64,000 bases of DNA, taken from the NCBI RefSeq assembly GCF_008831285.2, contig NW_022204507.1, forward strand, positions 4,174,174-4,238,173, written 5' to 3'. The notes under the pieces are model-generated. The model saw only the letters and a program-made list of their open reading frames with translations. It made no database searches and was not told where the DNA came from. Origin of the DNA: Nymphaea colorata (Eukaryota; Streptophyta; Magnoliopsida; Nymphaeales; Nymphaeaceae). A program made the position numbers and the translations under genes. This document shows, piece by piece, positions 1-11,971 of the stretch. Within the stretch, counting starts at the first letter, position 1. Each line of letters starts with the position of its first letter.

Positions 1-3000
1 AAAAGTTCACACCCATCAACCATGACAATGTAATCTAGATCATGAAACACATTCTTCAAATGCTTCTGAGGAAATTCAGAAATCACAAGTCTTTCTCTTC
101 ATATGCAGATATACATATATATATATTTACATTCTGTCACACCCATATCTAAGGTTTCACTTTTTCTGCTATGCATTTTCCTGCTATACCTGCCTAGGCA
201 TACATGACAATGACAAATGGTACTCAAAATGTCAATCAATAGAAACTCCATTGAGATAAGCTACCAAAAATATAGAGCAGTTGGGAAAATTTTGTCTATT
301 CACGAATATCTATTAATTAGCTAATTCTTTCTGAAACCATGAAAAGAGAAAAATCATCTGGAACAGAAATTGAAAAAAAAAAGCCAATGCACAAACAGAT
401 ATTACAAAGTGGACATTTCAAAACGCTAAAAGATTAAAGAAAATGAATAAAAAAAAACCTTCAAAAAGTGGTGTAGATTATATAAGCAAAAAACTAGTTT
501 TTCAAAAAACTGAAGCTCATCAGAGAAGCATGATTCCTTGAATTAGAATATCAAAATTCAGAACTCACAAATTCCCAAACATCGGTTTCCCATTTGCATA
601 GTGAAAGTTTCAGCGCAGATAATGGCTTAGTGAATGAGCCAGTGGGCACCCAAGCCTTTTTTTTTTCTTTCATTGGCTTTTTCTCATGTATAAAGCACCA
701 AAAATAAAACATTGACATTCACTTATTATTAAGAAACTTCATTTAAAGAGAAATATCCATCTCAATTCAACATTAGCCTGTCTTGTTAAACTAGTTAGAA
801 GCTAGCATCAACATAAATCCAAGTATAATACATAAATTAACTTACCTGAGGCCAATCTCCAATTGAAATGTTTAAAAAAAACAAAAATAAATTAAGAAGG
901 AGAAAGTGAAGCACGACACAGGGAAGTACTTGATCTGCAGAAAATCAATTAATTTTAGGACGAAAGTGACTATAAGAGACAATAAAAGAAAAAACTTCAG
1001 ATCGTAAAAAGGGACTCATCGTTCATCTTTCAAAAGGGAGGAGCAAAACAAAACTCCCAATGGGCTCCTTCACATGTAAATTTCCGCATACATATTTCCT
1101 TATCCATCTCTAAAAGAATCCAATCCCAGTGGACACAGTCACACAATTGCTTATATTATCGTAGAAGTTGGGGAAGACTCAAACTAATAACGAAGCAACA
1201 AAATGTAATGCACGGGCACTTCATAAATGCAATGAAATAGTTTAGAACTTAACACACTACATTGTCTATATACACAAAAGTATTCTTCTTGACTGTTATA
1301 TATGTTGGCATATTCAACATTGCCTTACATATATAAGAGAGAGAGAGAGAGATTAAGTCGGGGCGTATACATGAGAGAGTGAGAGAGGGAGAAAGAGGGA
1401 GGGAGCGAAGGGCTTGAATATCCATTGTGCATGTCCTTCATCATTTTCTGTACAGCCAATCGAGTTTCTCTTAGTCCAACATGAATCCATTTGGTTGTTC
1501 GTTATGAAATTTATGTTTTTTCTTGTGAAGAACACATTTTAAATTGATTTTTCTTGATGTTTTGATCTAGTTCGAGATGCATGAAAGTTTGATTTAAAAT
1601 TGAAATTTCTTCTTGCCTTCTTAGTTGTAGTTTACTATAGTGGGGACGTGGTTTAGAGTAGTGCTCATGGTTTAGAATGCCATGCATGTTTGAGTCCTAG
1701 TTAAAGTAGTTGTAGTTTGATTGTTAACTGTCATGTTCTCTTCATTGAGCTTCTGATTCTATTTAAATGCATGTATGTTAGTTGCACATGTCATGGCTAT
1801 ACCTAGGTATATAAGGATGCATGTGTACACTGGAGTTGTATAGTCATCTATATTTTCTGCTACTCCTTCTACATCGGTATCTTCACTTTGTTTTGTTTCT
1901 CACTTCAAACCTCTTATTTATTGAAAAGGCTAGCCCCTTTCTCTTTTGAGTGTCTAGGACACTTGAATACGCTTTTTGTGGACGAGACTCTACCTGTCTT
2001 CATAATTATTAATGGTGCAGTAGAACAAGGAGGCAATAGGATTATCTATAAAGATTTGATCCCTGATTCTTTATGCATTGTATTTTCTCATTAAAATTGG
2101 TTGCCAATTGAAGGGGGTTGTGAAGAAAGGGATGAGGGGCATTTTTATCACCTCTTCCTATGCATCAATGTATAATTCCATTTTTTAAGAAAGTTCATCT
2201 ACAAGCCAACATGAGCCATTAATCAGTATTTGTGTGACATGATGATGATATCATGCAGAAAACCATGCATCCATCCACGAATGGTGGTGAAGCAAAGGTG
2301 CGTGGAGGTCTGGCAAGACTTGGATTGTGTGATGATGTTGTCACCCCTTTCATGTCTTGTTTCAAGCATGCATGTTGAAAAGAATTTTTTATTAGGATGT
2401 ATTATTATTTTCTGCAAATAGCTGAACAATGAATAGGATTGACAATTCAACACCTTGTGTCAGCTATCAGCATCTTGGACTGTTAGCAAATCTTGGACTC
2501 CAAGCGATTTGGCAATTTTCAAGATTGAGGTGCCTGATATTTAACTGCATTGTGAGTACTGTGTTGCAGACAGAAAAATATGGAAGGAGAGAACAAGCAG
2601 TGCATCACTCTGGTCATCCATCTGAAGTGATACATAGTCAACGAGCCTTCAAAGATGAAACATCGGTGGCTGCATTGGACCGTGGAGTTTCATGATCCTT
2701 CATCGGTGGAAAAAGATTCTCGACTTACTATTTTGTGGAAATCTTTGGTTTCTCTTTATGCTTGCTCATCCTTTTGATGGCCATTTATTCTTTAGTTCCT
2801 TAAGTTGGTCAGCTTTCCTTTTCCTCTATTTTAGTGACTTCTTAAGCAAGTCCATACAATATTGCCCATTATAGTGAATATTGAAAAGAGTTTGATCCCA
2901 AGGGGTCACACTTCACTCTTTGGAGTATAATTTTGTAGTGCGACTTCTTGGAATTCAGATGGTCTCATCCAAGTGTTTTCCCCATTCTCTGGCAAGATGA

Positions 3001-3726
3001 CACCAGCTCTGGCCGGCGGAGTTGTCTTCACGATTTGGAGTGGCAATAGGGTTTGGGAAGATCAGGCGATCATCAAGTGGCAGAAACGCAATGCTCATGT
3101 GCTGCTGCAGTGCCATGAGATAGTTGAAGGTGAGTCACATTTTTGTTCTTCATGAGACACTTCCTCAAACAATCTTTGCATGTTGCTGAATTGACTCGTG
3201 GCCTTGGAGTTGGATGAGGATCGACCATGCATCTTGTGTGTGCGAGTGATTTTCTATGCACATTCTTTTGTTGTTTAGATTTGGTTAATTGTTGTTGTGC
3301 ACTGAATTCTGATCTTATGTTGCTTTTCAGGATTAGTAGATTATTTGGAAAACTTTAGATAGACATTTGCATTTGAGTTTGTATAATTAAACTTGTTTAG
3401 GTATAAAGCTCAAATTGTGATGGCACATGTACTGGGTTCATCTCTTTTATATTTTCATTTTTTTATTGCAGATAGTTGAATTTGGCATTCTTCATATATT
3501 TCTGCTATGTATTCTTGACATACTTTTAAAAATTAAAGTCATTCAACTGCTGTTTCCTGGACCTCTCAAGTATTGGTGTGTTTCCAACTTAGCCACATGG
3601 AATGATGATGCTGTTTCTAGTTCTTTAGAGAGTGTTAGCTATTGGGTTGTGGGCTTGCCATTTGTTCACTCATTGAGTGGTTACTGAAAATTTTATTTGG
3701 CAACTAGCCCCACAAGAACACCTGTG
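1..3726. other. AT-rich flank without recognisable gene
   Basis: No reading frame here resembles a family I recognise; open stretches are at most about 90 codons. There is a GA microsatellite at 1336-1352 followed by purine-rich sequence to about 1410. A stretch near 2975-3135 stays open and is followed by a donor-like GGTGAG (3130-3135), so it could be a lost exon, but the peptide is not recognisable. This is the only part of the first contig that is not repeated after the N gap. Confidence 0.6.
1336..1352. repeat. (GA)n microsatellite
   Basis: Eight GA units directly after an ATATA stretch, followed by a 50 bp purine-rich tract with imperfect GAGAGG units. Confidence 0.9.
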
Positions 3727-5165
3727 AGGTTCTATGAGAGTACATTTGAAGATGTAAATTGCAAAGAGCTACCAGGTTTGTCTTTTTCTCTCATATGCAA
3801 ATCAGTGGAAGAGTTACAAAGTTGAGCCACAGGGGCCACTGTCTTTTCATTTAGTAAAATATAAAATGTCATTGCATGTAAGATTTTCCTGAAATAGAAG
3901 ACGTGGTTTCTTCTTTTAAGGAAAAAAATGCTATTTTTATCTATTATGAACAAGGCAGTAATTGTTGTACTATAATATTCAATAGCAATGTTATTTTGCG
4001 CTATTCTATTTTTCTAAAATCCAATTAATCCTAAAACTTCACACCTTTTTCATTACCTTAAATAGTTTTCTTTATATTTATAAAGCTGTTCTAAAAAGTT
4101 TGAAAACATCGTTCAGTTTATTTACGAGAATTTTTTAAAATGTGGTTTTAAATGATATCCTGAAAACAGTTGGATGCATGAAGCCCAGACTTCTTTTTTT
4201 TCTTCCTTTTGTTATTTTTTCTTCCACTTTAGGTTAAATAACTCTCTGTGAATGTCTTGTGAGGAACACATGCCTTCATGTTGACTCATCATCCTTCAAC
4301 TTGAAGGTCTTGAAGTACAATGGCTCATCACCAATAGAATTCATGCGGTGATGGTAAAATGAAAAAGTGGGGAAGTCGGCCTTAGAGGAGTTCAAGTTTT
4401 TTTTTTCTCTTCTCAATGCGGTGATCTCATACACAGTTGGTCTCGGATCGGCCACAATAAATTAAGTAAAAAAAATACATTCTTTTATTATCTTGTTGCA
4501 ACATTTCCTCCTCGTTACCAATACAAGATTATTGCAGTGAGCATTTGATAAGAATAAAATTTTGTGTGTTGTTGGAATACGTTTTCAAAATACATGACGT
4601 AAAAGTTAACATAATGTCAACAATTAGACGTTAGACATGATTACACATTGTTTTTTGGAACAATAATGTAAAGGCTTTGAAATACATTTTACACGTACAC
4701 AATCTTCCTGTTATCAAACACATTCCTACTCGTTTTATTCTCTTAGTTATCTGTTGCCTAATGGGTCAATATTTGTGAAAACCACAACAGTAACAACCTG
4801 ATTTGATATCCCAACTAAGCTAAAGCTGATTATTTCAGTCTCAACCAGTCTAGGTCCTATGTGTGTGTATGTGTGCAACACAATGGTTCAAGCCAGTTGA
4901 AGATCGTGGCATAATGTCAAGTATATCTGCCCACTGTCTTAATCCTCCTGAAAAATAAAATGAGGAAAAAAATAAAGAAATAAAGTAAAGAAAAAGAAAA
5001 GATCCCTAGGACTAAAGCATCGATAAGTCAAATTTTCTAACTTGGCCACCGCAAGGTTCTAATCCATGCAGCTCACACAAATTCGTTTTGGCCTTTTCCC
5101 ACATGATCACAGCTACAAATTAGGCCTCTAGAGGAGGAAGAACACCATTAATCTTGACGTCGCCC

Positions 5166-6124
5166 ATGGAAGAAACCAGGCTGCTCCTCTTTTTCCTGGT
5201 CTCTGCTTTTGTCCTTCTCCATGGGGCTTCAAGTAAAGCGCCTAAGGTACGTATACTTGATATGATACTCCATGATTAGTAGTTGAAATTTATTGACCTC
5301 TTCTTAGTTGTTACTACCTGTTAGTAACGAGAATTATATTGCTAAAGTTCTTGTGATAAAAGACCATCGAATTAGATTTCATAGAATTGTTGGGCGTAAT
5401 TGAGCATTTCCAAAACCAAATGAATTTTGAGTCCAGTTTTTCCATGAATTTAAGAGTTTACCGAGAATTAGATTGCTTTTTTCCTACGTTCTATTTTTCT
5501 TTTCCAAAGAAATTGTAGACATTTTGGTATCCAACCTTTAGCTTATTGGGTGTATCTCCGAGCTAGGCACATGTTGTATACATGGGAAGTACGTTGAGTA
5601 GCAGCAACAAAGTTGAAGGAGAAAATTATGAGGAGGGAAACCACTTGATGTTATTGTCATCCGTTATTCCATGGCAAGAAAGTCGCTTGTACTTGTTTCA
5701 TTAACTTGAGAAAGGAATCACTTAATCTATGATTTTATTGTACAGTGAGGGCAGTGCGCGGGTGTCATTAATTCATGTGTATAAGCACTGCCCAAGAAGA
5801 TTTGCTACCATGCTCACAACGAAAGAGGCAGATACATTGTCCAGGAAATTATTTTCCTTGGTCCTCAGGGGATTTCCGGAATCTGTAACTGAAGATAACC
5901 TGACGCACTATTTCATGTTTGGCAGAATATCCCATAATCCTACCGGTTTTCCCTCATCCAGTTCTTAGACCTCATACGACATGTTCATGAGACTTCTTGC
6001 AAGTTGTGTTCGGTGAGCTGGAGGCAAAGCTTGCGACGTCACCGGTCAATGGGGACATAATAATCAGAATGATCGATACAGGTGAATCCGGATCCGGAGA
6101 AAATTGTTGGTTTCTCTTAACCAG
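5166..6124 (+). pseudogene. Subtilisin-like serine protease, decayed 5' part (copy 1)
   Basis: Subtilases are secreted serine proteases with a signal peptide, an I9 inhibitor prodomain and an S8 catalytic domain. Exon 1 (5166-5246) starts MEETRLLLFFLVSAF, a clear signal peptide of 27 codons ending in phase 0 before a GTACGT donor. After an intron with a TACAG acceptor near 5745, the frame at about 5777-5850 reads HVYKHCPRRFATMLTTKEAD, which matches the 'YSYKHGFSGFAAMLT' block of plant subtilase prodomains. At 6045-6110 the frame reads GDIIIRMIDTGESGSG, the region of the catalytic Asp (normally 'GVIDTGVWPES'); the Asp codon is 6075-6077. The His, Asn and Ser parts of the catalytic domain are missing, the WPES segment is mutated and the exons are separated by stops. 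A SINE head and an LTR element lie just downstream. The family call rests on these three short blocks. Confidence 0.72.
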
Positions 6125-6448
6125 AATGATTTTGAACGTGTCGCTGCTTGTTTCCCATACTCCATTTGAATTCTCCAGTCCCTTTAGAAAATTATTCATT
6201 TAGAGAAGGCTCAATCTGTTAAGTATGTCGAGCTATATGTTTGAATGATGGAAAAGAAGACGTGAATCGGACCTTCTGTCTCAGACATACTCTTGCCATT
6301 CAAAGACAGGGGAAGTCGTTTGGACAACCTTCAAAGAACATATGAAAATAAAGTGCACAACCTTTTGTCGCACTTGTGGTGGTGCCACATAGCTTTCACC
6401 AGCAGTCGACTGTGCAATAAATGCTTCAAGGGGCATAGTTTAACCGGG

Positions 6449-6489
6449 TAGCATGGTGGTTTACACTCAAAAGATCTAGGTTTGAGTCT
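6449..6489 (+). mobile_element. tRNA-derived SINE head (copy 1)
   Basis: An RNA polymerase III A-box-like TAGCATGGTGG (6449-6459) is followed 30 bp later by a B-box-like GGTTTGAGTCT (6479-6489), with two C-to-T changes from the consensus GGTTCGANTCC. This spacing suits a tRNA or a tRNA-derived SINE, but there is no acceptor stem or anticodon arm, so I read it as a SINE remnant. The chromovirus LTR begins 49 bp after the B box. Confidence 0.5.
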
Positions 6490-8961
6490 CATGTTCTAGG
6501 TGTTACTACTCTAGGCCACAAATGGTGGCAAGCGCAATGATGCAGACCTTCCCACAGGGAGGCCAAGAACCAGGGCCAGCACAGCCAAGCGAGGCCACGA
6601 GCCGAGCGCCTTCGGCCAGGTTTGCAGCCAGCATAATGGAAAGCATAGATGGGCTAAAGGAGGCTAACGCAGAACTTGAAGTTGATGCAGTAGGCGGTGT
6701 GGGCGGAGCATCATCTGCGGAGAGCACAGGCAGCGTGCTGAAGACTTCAAGGCGGAGCAGGCACGGGAACTAGACCTAGATCTGGTTATAGCGAGTTTGA
6801 ACCCTGAGTCTAGTCCTGATCCGGTCCACGTGTGGCAAGCCTAAGGCCGAACTTAGGCAGGTTATATGGCTGAACCCGTGAGAGAGAAGCCAAACTAACT
6901 GAAATTCCGAGACATCTTGTCTCGATTTCCCTTTCATGCATTTGCTTATAGTCGAGTCCTTTATTTCAGCAAGTGTCTTGGTTCAAGTACTTAACCTCTT
7001 TTGTATGTCTTTTTTCAGTATGCAATCAAGAATTAGAAGTTGAGTTTTTCATGTGAATTGGCTCTCGCCTCTCTCTTCCTCTCATCGTCTAACCGCTGGT
7101 GACTGGAATCCCAAGGCTCCAACCCGTGGCTCTGGTTGAAGCAAAACGGGTTTGGAGATGACCTTTGAGGCCACCGGAAATCCTCTTAGAGCGTCTTCAT
7201 CCTACGCACAAATTCGCCGACCGAATCGCAATCTTCTCACGGTGCAACTTCTTCATCCCCAAGAGAAGTTAGTGGCTGGAGAACTATCTCGGGAAGGCTT
7301 GACGGAAATCGACTCGTGGTTCTTGTCGACTAGTAATCAAGCAACGACTCCAGCTGCTAGAGATTAAGGGAGGAACCAAATTCATCTCCCGGTTCCTTCC
7401 ACCTCGAGCAGAGCATAAGACTGGTTAAGATCGGCCCTAGAAAGCTTCTTAATCTCTGTCAAAATCAGAGAAAGAGACGCCAGAAAGGTAGATTGCAGCC
7501 TAGTCTATCGGACTGATTGTCAAGATGAGAATCCGAAGGTTCATTGGAATCGATTGGTAGAAGGCCAATCGGATTTCTATGAATTCGACGGTGAATCAAC
7601 CTGAGAATTTTGTCCTTGGCAGCAGGAAGTTACTCCGCATCAATTCAAGAATTGCTGTCTAGAAAGGAGGTGGATTTTCCCCAATAGCCGACCCTTAATC
7701 AACCACATCGCTCGCTCGGCTTGGCGGAAACCAAGCAGTACCTGGGTGGAAGTTGCAGTCAAAATCTGAAGCAACCAAGGGTGAATTTCACTCTCTCATT
7801 CACCCCAGCATAATCACCGAGATCTTAGCAACATCCCCACCAAGTTTCAGGCGAATCCGACCAGCCATCGCGAAGAACTCGCTCCCGGTGTGAAATCTGT
7901 GTGCTACCGCCGAAGTAACCAATCACTGTTACTTTTTCGATCAGTTTTCGGTCCAGCCCGATCAGTTCAGTGGATTCGATCTTCTTTCTTTTTTGATTAC
8001 CTGCAGGCGTCAGCTTGACCTGGGGGTGTGGTAGGGTGAGCTAACTCCAAAAACCCATCCTCAGTTCGGATTGCAATCCCAGAAAACATTTTGACCTTCT
8101 GTTCCTCCGAGAATAAAGAAGTACTCGAATAATTGTCCGATAGAGAGAAGAACCTATGATTAGCTTTTCGAGAAATTTCAAAACGAAGAGACCTATTCTA
8201 TGGTCACTGCTAACAATTACAATTATTTTGTTGTTCTGGGTTCCACATTTTTTTATCTTTTCACATGATGTATCTCTCTAGATCTGGCTGGCAAAAAAAG
8301 CGAGAGAACCCGCCACGTCATTCGAATGAATGAAGAGGGATCTCCATTCATTAGGATCGATGGTATCAACTACCGATGAAATCGACCCTTGCAGATAAAT
8401 AATATAAAAACCACGGAAGATGCTTTTTGACCAATAGCGGGCTCCTGAATCGAAGTGGTTTGGTTCCTCAAGGAAGATAGTAAAATCCAGTCTTCCTGAC
8501 AAGCCATTTATCGCTGAAATCACGGTTGATCATTTTGTGAACGCCGTTTCGATTCATTGGAACAACTCGATGAATTTAGTCACTCACACTCGTACTATGT
8601 ATGATATGATCCAGGCCGATCGAGATGTATGGATCCATGGATCCGCAAAGGTACTCCTAATGGATTGAATACAATATATCTATACCACAAATGCAATTGT
8701 ATGCCATTATCCATCAACAAAATGGAAAGGACATTCTGGAAAGGTTATGGAAAGGTCAGGACATTCTTGAAAGGCTAAGATCTGGCTACACATTCCATGG
8801 GTGGCTGGATAACGCTGTAGTCGCTGGTCTCCCTTCCCACTTATGCGTTTATTAGATATAGAATCTAAAAGTGTTGAGGCATTACGTGCCTGCATACCAT
8901 ACTTGGCTTCCACCATAGAAAAATCACTTCTGGATTCCCACCCCGTACGGCAATGAAAGCT

Positions 8962-9093
8962 GGAGCTCACGTGGCCCATGCCGGATTAATCGTATTCTGG
9001 GTCGGAGCAATGAACCTTTTCGTTTCTACCTTTCCAACCATTCTAGATACAATTTTGAAATATTGGATCTTTCATTATTTAAACCATGTATCA
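8962..9093 (+). pseudogene. psbC fragment fused in frame to cemA 3' fragment (copy 1)
   Basis: 8962-9020 encodes [20 protein letters not shown], an internal stretch of the photosystem II CP43 protein (PsbC), with V where A is usual. From 9022 the same frame reads [17 protein letters not shown] and continues through YLNHVS, the C-terminal part of the plastid envelope protein CemA. In plastid genomes these genes are far apart. The junction at 9020-9022 keeps the frame by chance and the open frame runs on to 9232 with unrecognised residues. No promoter or function is implied; this is a junction scar within transferred organelle DNA. Confidence 0.8.
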
Positions 9094-9730
9094 GAAGCTA
9101 GTTTTCAGGAAACCGCTCACCGTTCTTTTGTGCTGCTGGTGGCACAAGATGAGACTTTGCTACTGTGGAGTGGCTTTTTTCAAAAGGAAGAAGATTCTGA
9201 TGAACTCAGATTTTCAGGTAGCCCACGGCCGTAGATATTGGTATTTTAAGAATACGCCTTGACAATGCTTTACAGACGTATGATCCTTACGCTTCAACCC
9301 TTTTTTCTAGGTTCATTGATATTGAATCAATCGAACGTAGATTCACCATGGGGGAAATCCTAGGGGTTGTGGAGAGGGCTGCTTTGCAAGTGCTTTGTGG
9401 GCTCTGCTCGTCAAGCTGGGGGATGTATTGTCTGTTCAAAAATTATTGTCTGATAGTCTATCAGAGTGAGTCTGAATCAGCCCTACACTTTGCTCATGAA
9501 GCGGCTCTCGATTCAGGGGGTTCGGCTATGGCCGAACGCGGGGGCTTGCTTAAGAATAAGAAAGAGGAATTGACTTTGGAAACGCCTAATAGGCGGCCGA
9601 AGTCGGAGATCAATCCTCAGGCGGTATACCTTTCACTTGGTTCGCACAACCAAAAAATTATTCCAAATGACTTTTTCATAACCTTTCCATTAATGAGACT
9701 GAAGGTCACTGATTCAGGTCAGACAATAAT

Positions 9731-9797
9731 CGCCGGTCAGCCATTCGGCGGTGAATTCGTTCCCGGGCCTTGTACACACCGCACGTCACACTATGGG
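9731..9797 (+). rRNA. Fragment of plastid-type 16S rRNA 3' end (copy 1)
   Basis: The segment contains GTTCCCGGGCCTTGTACACA and continues into ACCGCACGTCACACTATGGG, the strongly conserved 3' region of small-subunit rRNA. The preceding CGCCGGTCAGCC and GGCGGTGAATTCG fit plastid rrn16. One base differs from the universal ACCGCCCGTCA. Only about 67 bp are present, so this is a non-functional remnant. Confidence 0.85.
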
Positions 9798-11281
9798 ATT
9801 TTATTTGTAACAAGTAGTTTTTTTGGTTGGCTAATTTAATCTGTGGATCATACCAATCAAATTGCTTCTATTTGATTTTCATGGAAACAAAACAAGTGAT
9901 CTTTATATAGATCCACCCAGATCGAGATATACTCTCTTTTGCCTGAGAAAGCTTGATTGAATCTTCAAATCAATTCAATAATTCGTAGCGGGGCTGGGGA
10001 AAGCTTGAACCCAATTCCTACAGTGATGGATATATCTCCTTCTTCTAATGGTATACAATGACAACCTTTCCTTTCCATTTTTTGTTACCGTACTAATGTC
10101 ATAGTCAGCACTAATTTTTGATGGTCAGTACAGCACTAATTTTTTATGGTCAGTACTAGTGGCATTTAATTTTTGGTCAAGTGAGTACTAATGGCATATC
10201 AGTCAAGAATTGTGGCCTCACAATCACTAGCCATCGAAGGATCAGAAAGAAATGGGTCCAGATCTCCTGCAGGAATGGTTTGATTTGCCCATGGTTAGTT
10301 TGATTCATTACTAGAGTTCAAATTAATTGGCAAGTGTATTCCCATCAAGAGGGCACTAAATTGAGTTAAGGAGAGGGCGCAGGCTGCAACCGTTACACGT
10401 CGCAGACTCCTCTTGAGCTCCCCGTCTTAAAAGACGAGAGTTACAAATCCCTCCATCGAGTGTCTCCTCAGCCGTTCACCTCCACTCGCACCATCATCAG
10501 CCATCATTGAGGCATTAAGGTACGTATTCAATTTCCTTAGCTAGGGAGACCCTTCTCAAACCTATTAGCCTCTTCACCTCTGATAACCCACCCTTTCCAC
10601 TTCACACAAGCCTTAATCAACCTCCACCTCATACTAACTACTCCTCCTCATCATTACTAGCCTTCACCCATCATTAGTGAACCAATCCCCTCGCATGTCT
10701 CTAGACTTAAACCCCTTAGCCTAACTGATCCTAATCATTAGTGCCATCTTCTCTCGTGTAACTCTCCACCCTCTCTCACACAACCCTTCACCTATATCTA
10801 AGTCCTAACCGACCCTCTTAGCAATTAACCTCCACCTCACGTCTAGACCAAGCCCACTCCACTACCGAACCACTTCCAACTAGACCTAACTTGCTTCACC
10901 TAAATTGAGCCTACCTAAACCTATACCAAGCTCACCTCCTTGTTCCGAGCTTGGCTTGTCCCCTTGGAGTATAACTAGTTAGGTTCCCTCTCCAAGGATT
11001 GGTCATGTGCATCTCAGTTCACCACCTCCGCTTCATTGGACAACCTCTTCTTGCAGCCTCCATTGCTGCACCCTTCCACCGAACATAGTCATAAGGACCA
11101 AGGTGACCTCGGCCAGGCGGGCCGAGCCCCTGCCTCCATCCGGGTGCTCCTCCATCACGTTGCTATCTCTCTTGGCTGTGCGAGGCCTGTTGCAACCACA
11201 CTCCATCCATCAGGTGTAGCAGGCAGCCCCAGTGCTGTCTCTCTCGACCAGCTTCCACCAGTCCACAAGCCGTCTTAGGCC

Positions 11282-11971
11282 CAACTCTTGGGTAAAGTGT
11301 CTATCATGGGCCAAATGGTCCTACAATACGAGTTGGCACTCATCTACTCAGACTACTCCATATCAAGCTCTCTATGAAATTCCCCCTCCAACAATTTCAA
11401 AATATGAAGAGGGCATGACACAAGAAGAAAAGGTTGATTGTGAGTTACACACAAGAGAAGAGGTGCTAGCGTCACTCAAGCAGGATATCATCAAAGCCCC
11501 AAATTGAATGAAATAGACATATGACAAGGGCAGGAAGGATCTTGAATTTATGGTAGGAGACTACATATGGCTCAAAAGATTATCAATAAGGCAAAAGTCC
11601 CTCTTAGGGCACCCTTACTCGAAGCTCTTACCAATGTTTTTTGGGCCATTGACAGTGCTACAAAAGATTGGGAAAGCCGCTTACAGATTAGGGCTCCCAC
11701 AAACGGCCTTAGTCTTTCATGTTACTCAGTTGAAACCCCACTTTGGAGAAGTGCCAATGCAGATTGAACAAATTTCTAGCCAACAACAACAAACACCATA
11801 CCAAATTCTTAAACATAGACATGTTCTTCGGAATGGTAGACTGTGTCATGAAGTCATGCTTGAATGGGAAGGGCCAGAGAACGGCACTTCATGGGAAGAA
11901 TTTGAGCAAATAGTTAATCATTTTCCCACTGCACGAGCTTAGGGGCAAGCTTGAGGCAAGGAGGGAGGATC
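11282..11971 (+). pseudogene. Chromovirus integrase C-terminus with chromodomain, plus polypurine tract (copy 1)
   Basis: This is the only coding part left of the Ty3/gypsy element. 11290-11420 encodes an integrase core tail, including WAKWSYNTSWHSS and TPYQALYEIPPPTI. After two in-frame stops (11505-11507 and 11514-11516) the same frame continues with YDKGRKDLEF, then VGDYIWLKRL (from 11553), FFGPLTVLQKIGKAAYRLGL and VFHVTQLKPHFG, the usual GPY/F-type integrase end. It closes with a chromodomain (ILKHRHVLRNGRL, then VMLEWEGPENGTSWEEFEQI). A stop follows at 11940-11942. The purine-rich GAGGCAAGGAGGGAGGAT (11953-11970) just before the 3' LTR is the polypurine tract. A chromodomain plus very long LTRs points to the Tekay/Del clade. 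Confidence 0.9.

Larger units (their letters stand above)
7977..10287. mobile_element. Chimeric organelle-derived insertion inside the 5' LTR (copy 1)
   Basis: This segment is absent from the sister 3' LTR, so it arrived after the retrotransposon inserted. It holds recognisable plastid pieces out of their native order: a psbC internal piece joined to the cemA 3' end (8962-9093) and the 3' end of 16S rRNA (9731-9797). Sequence between and around these (about 8000-8950, 9100-9730, 9800-10050) looks organelle-like in composition but I could not name it. The last part (about 10056-10270) is AT-rich and has short repeats of the type CAGTACTAA or TTTTTGATGGTCAGTA. A scrambled order suggests plant mitochondrial DNA carrying plastid inserts, or end-joining of several plastid fragments in the nucleus. 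Confidence 0.75.
6538..11281 (+). mobile_element. 5' LTR of a Ty3/gypsy chromovirus, split by organelle DNA (copy 1)
   Basis: 6538-7976 and 10288-11281 align along their length with the 3' LTR at 11972-14728, and both LTRs open with TGATGCAGACCTTCC. The alignment breaks at 7976 (CAGTGGATT) and resumes at 10288 (ATTTGCCCATGG), so the 2.3 kb between is an insertion. Near 10950-11235 this LTR carries about 240 bp that the 3' LTR lacks. It stops at about 11281, without the last 560 bp of the LTR, and runs directly into integrase sequence, so the LTR end, primer-binding site, gag, protease, RT and RNase H are all deleted. The first 185 bases differ between LTRs at roughly one site in eight by eye, which means an old insertion. 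The flanking CGCAA (6533-6537) pairs with TGCAA after the 3' LTR as a likely 5 bp target duplication with one mutation. Confidence 0.85.

Noticed and set aside
6449-6489. A functional tRNA gene
   Set aside because: A- and B-box-like motifs are present but I see no cloverleaf stems or anticodon arm; a SINE head fits better.
8953-9234. A novel membrane protein gene of 93 codons
   Set aside because: It is a chance in-frame junction of psbC and cemA fragments within transferred organelle DNA.
9348-9839. A 163-codon gene
   Set aside because: The 3' part of the frame reads through 16S rRNA sequence, so it is not protein-coding; the 5' part is unrecognised organelle-like DNA.
11567-11767. Second frame over the integrase-chromodomain region
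   Set aside because: Shadow of the real frame at 11550-11942, which has the family motifs.
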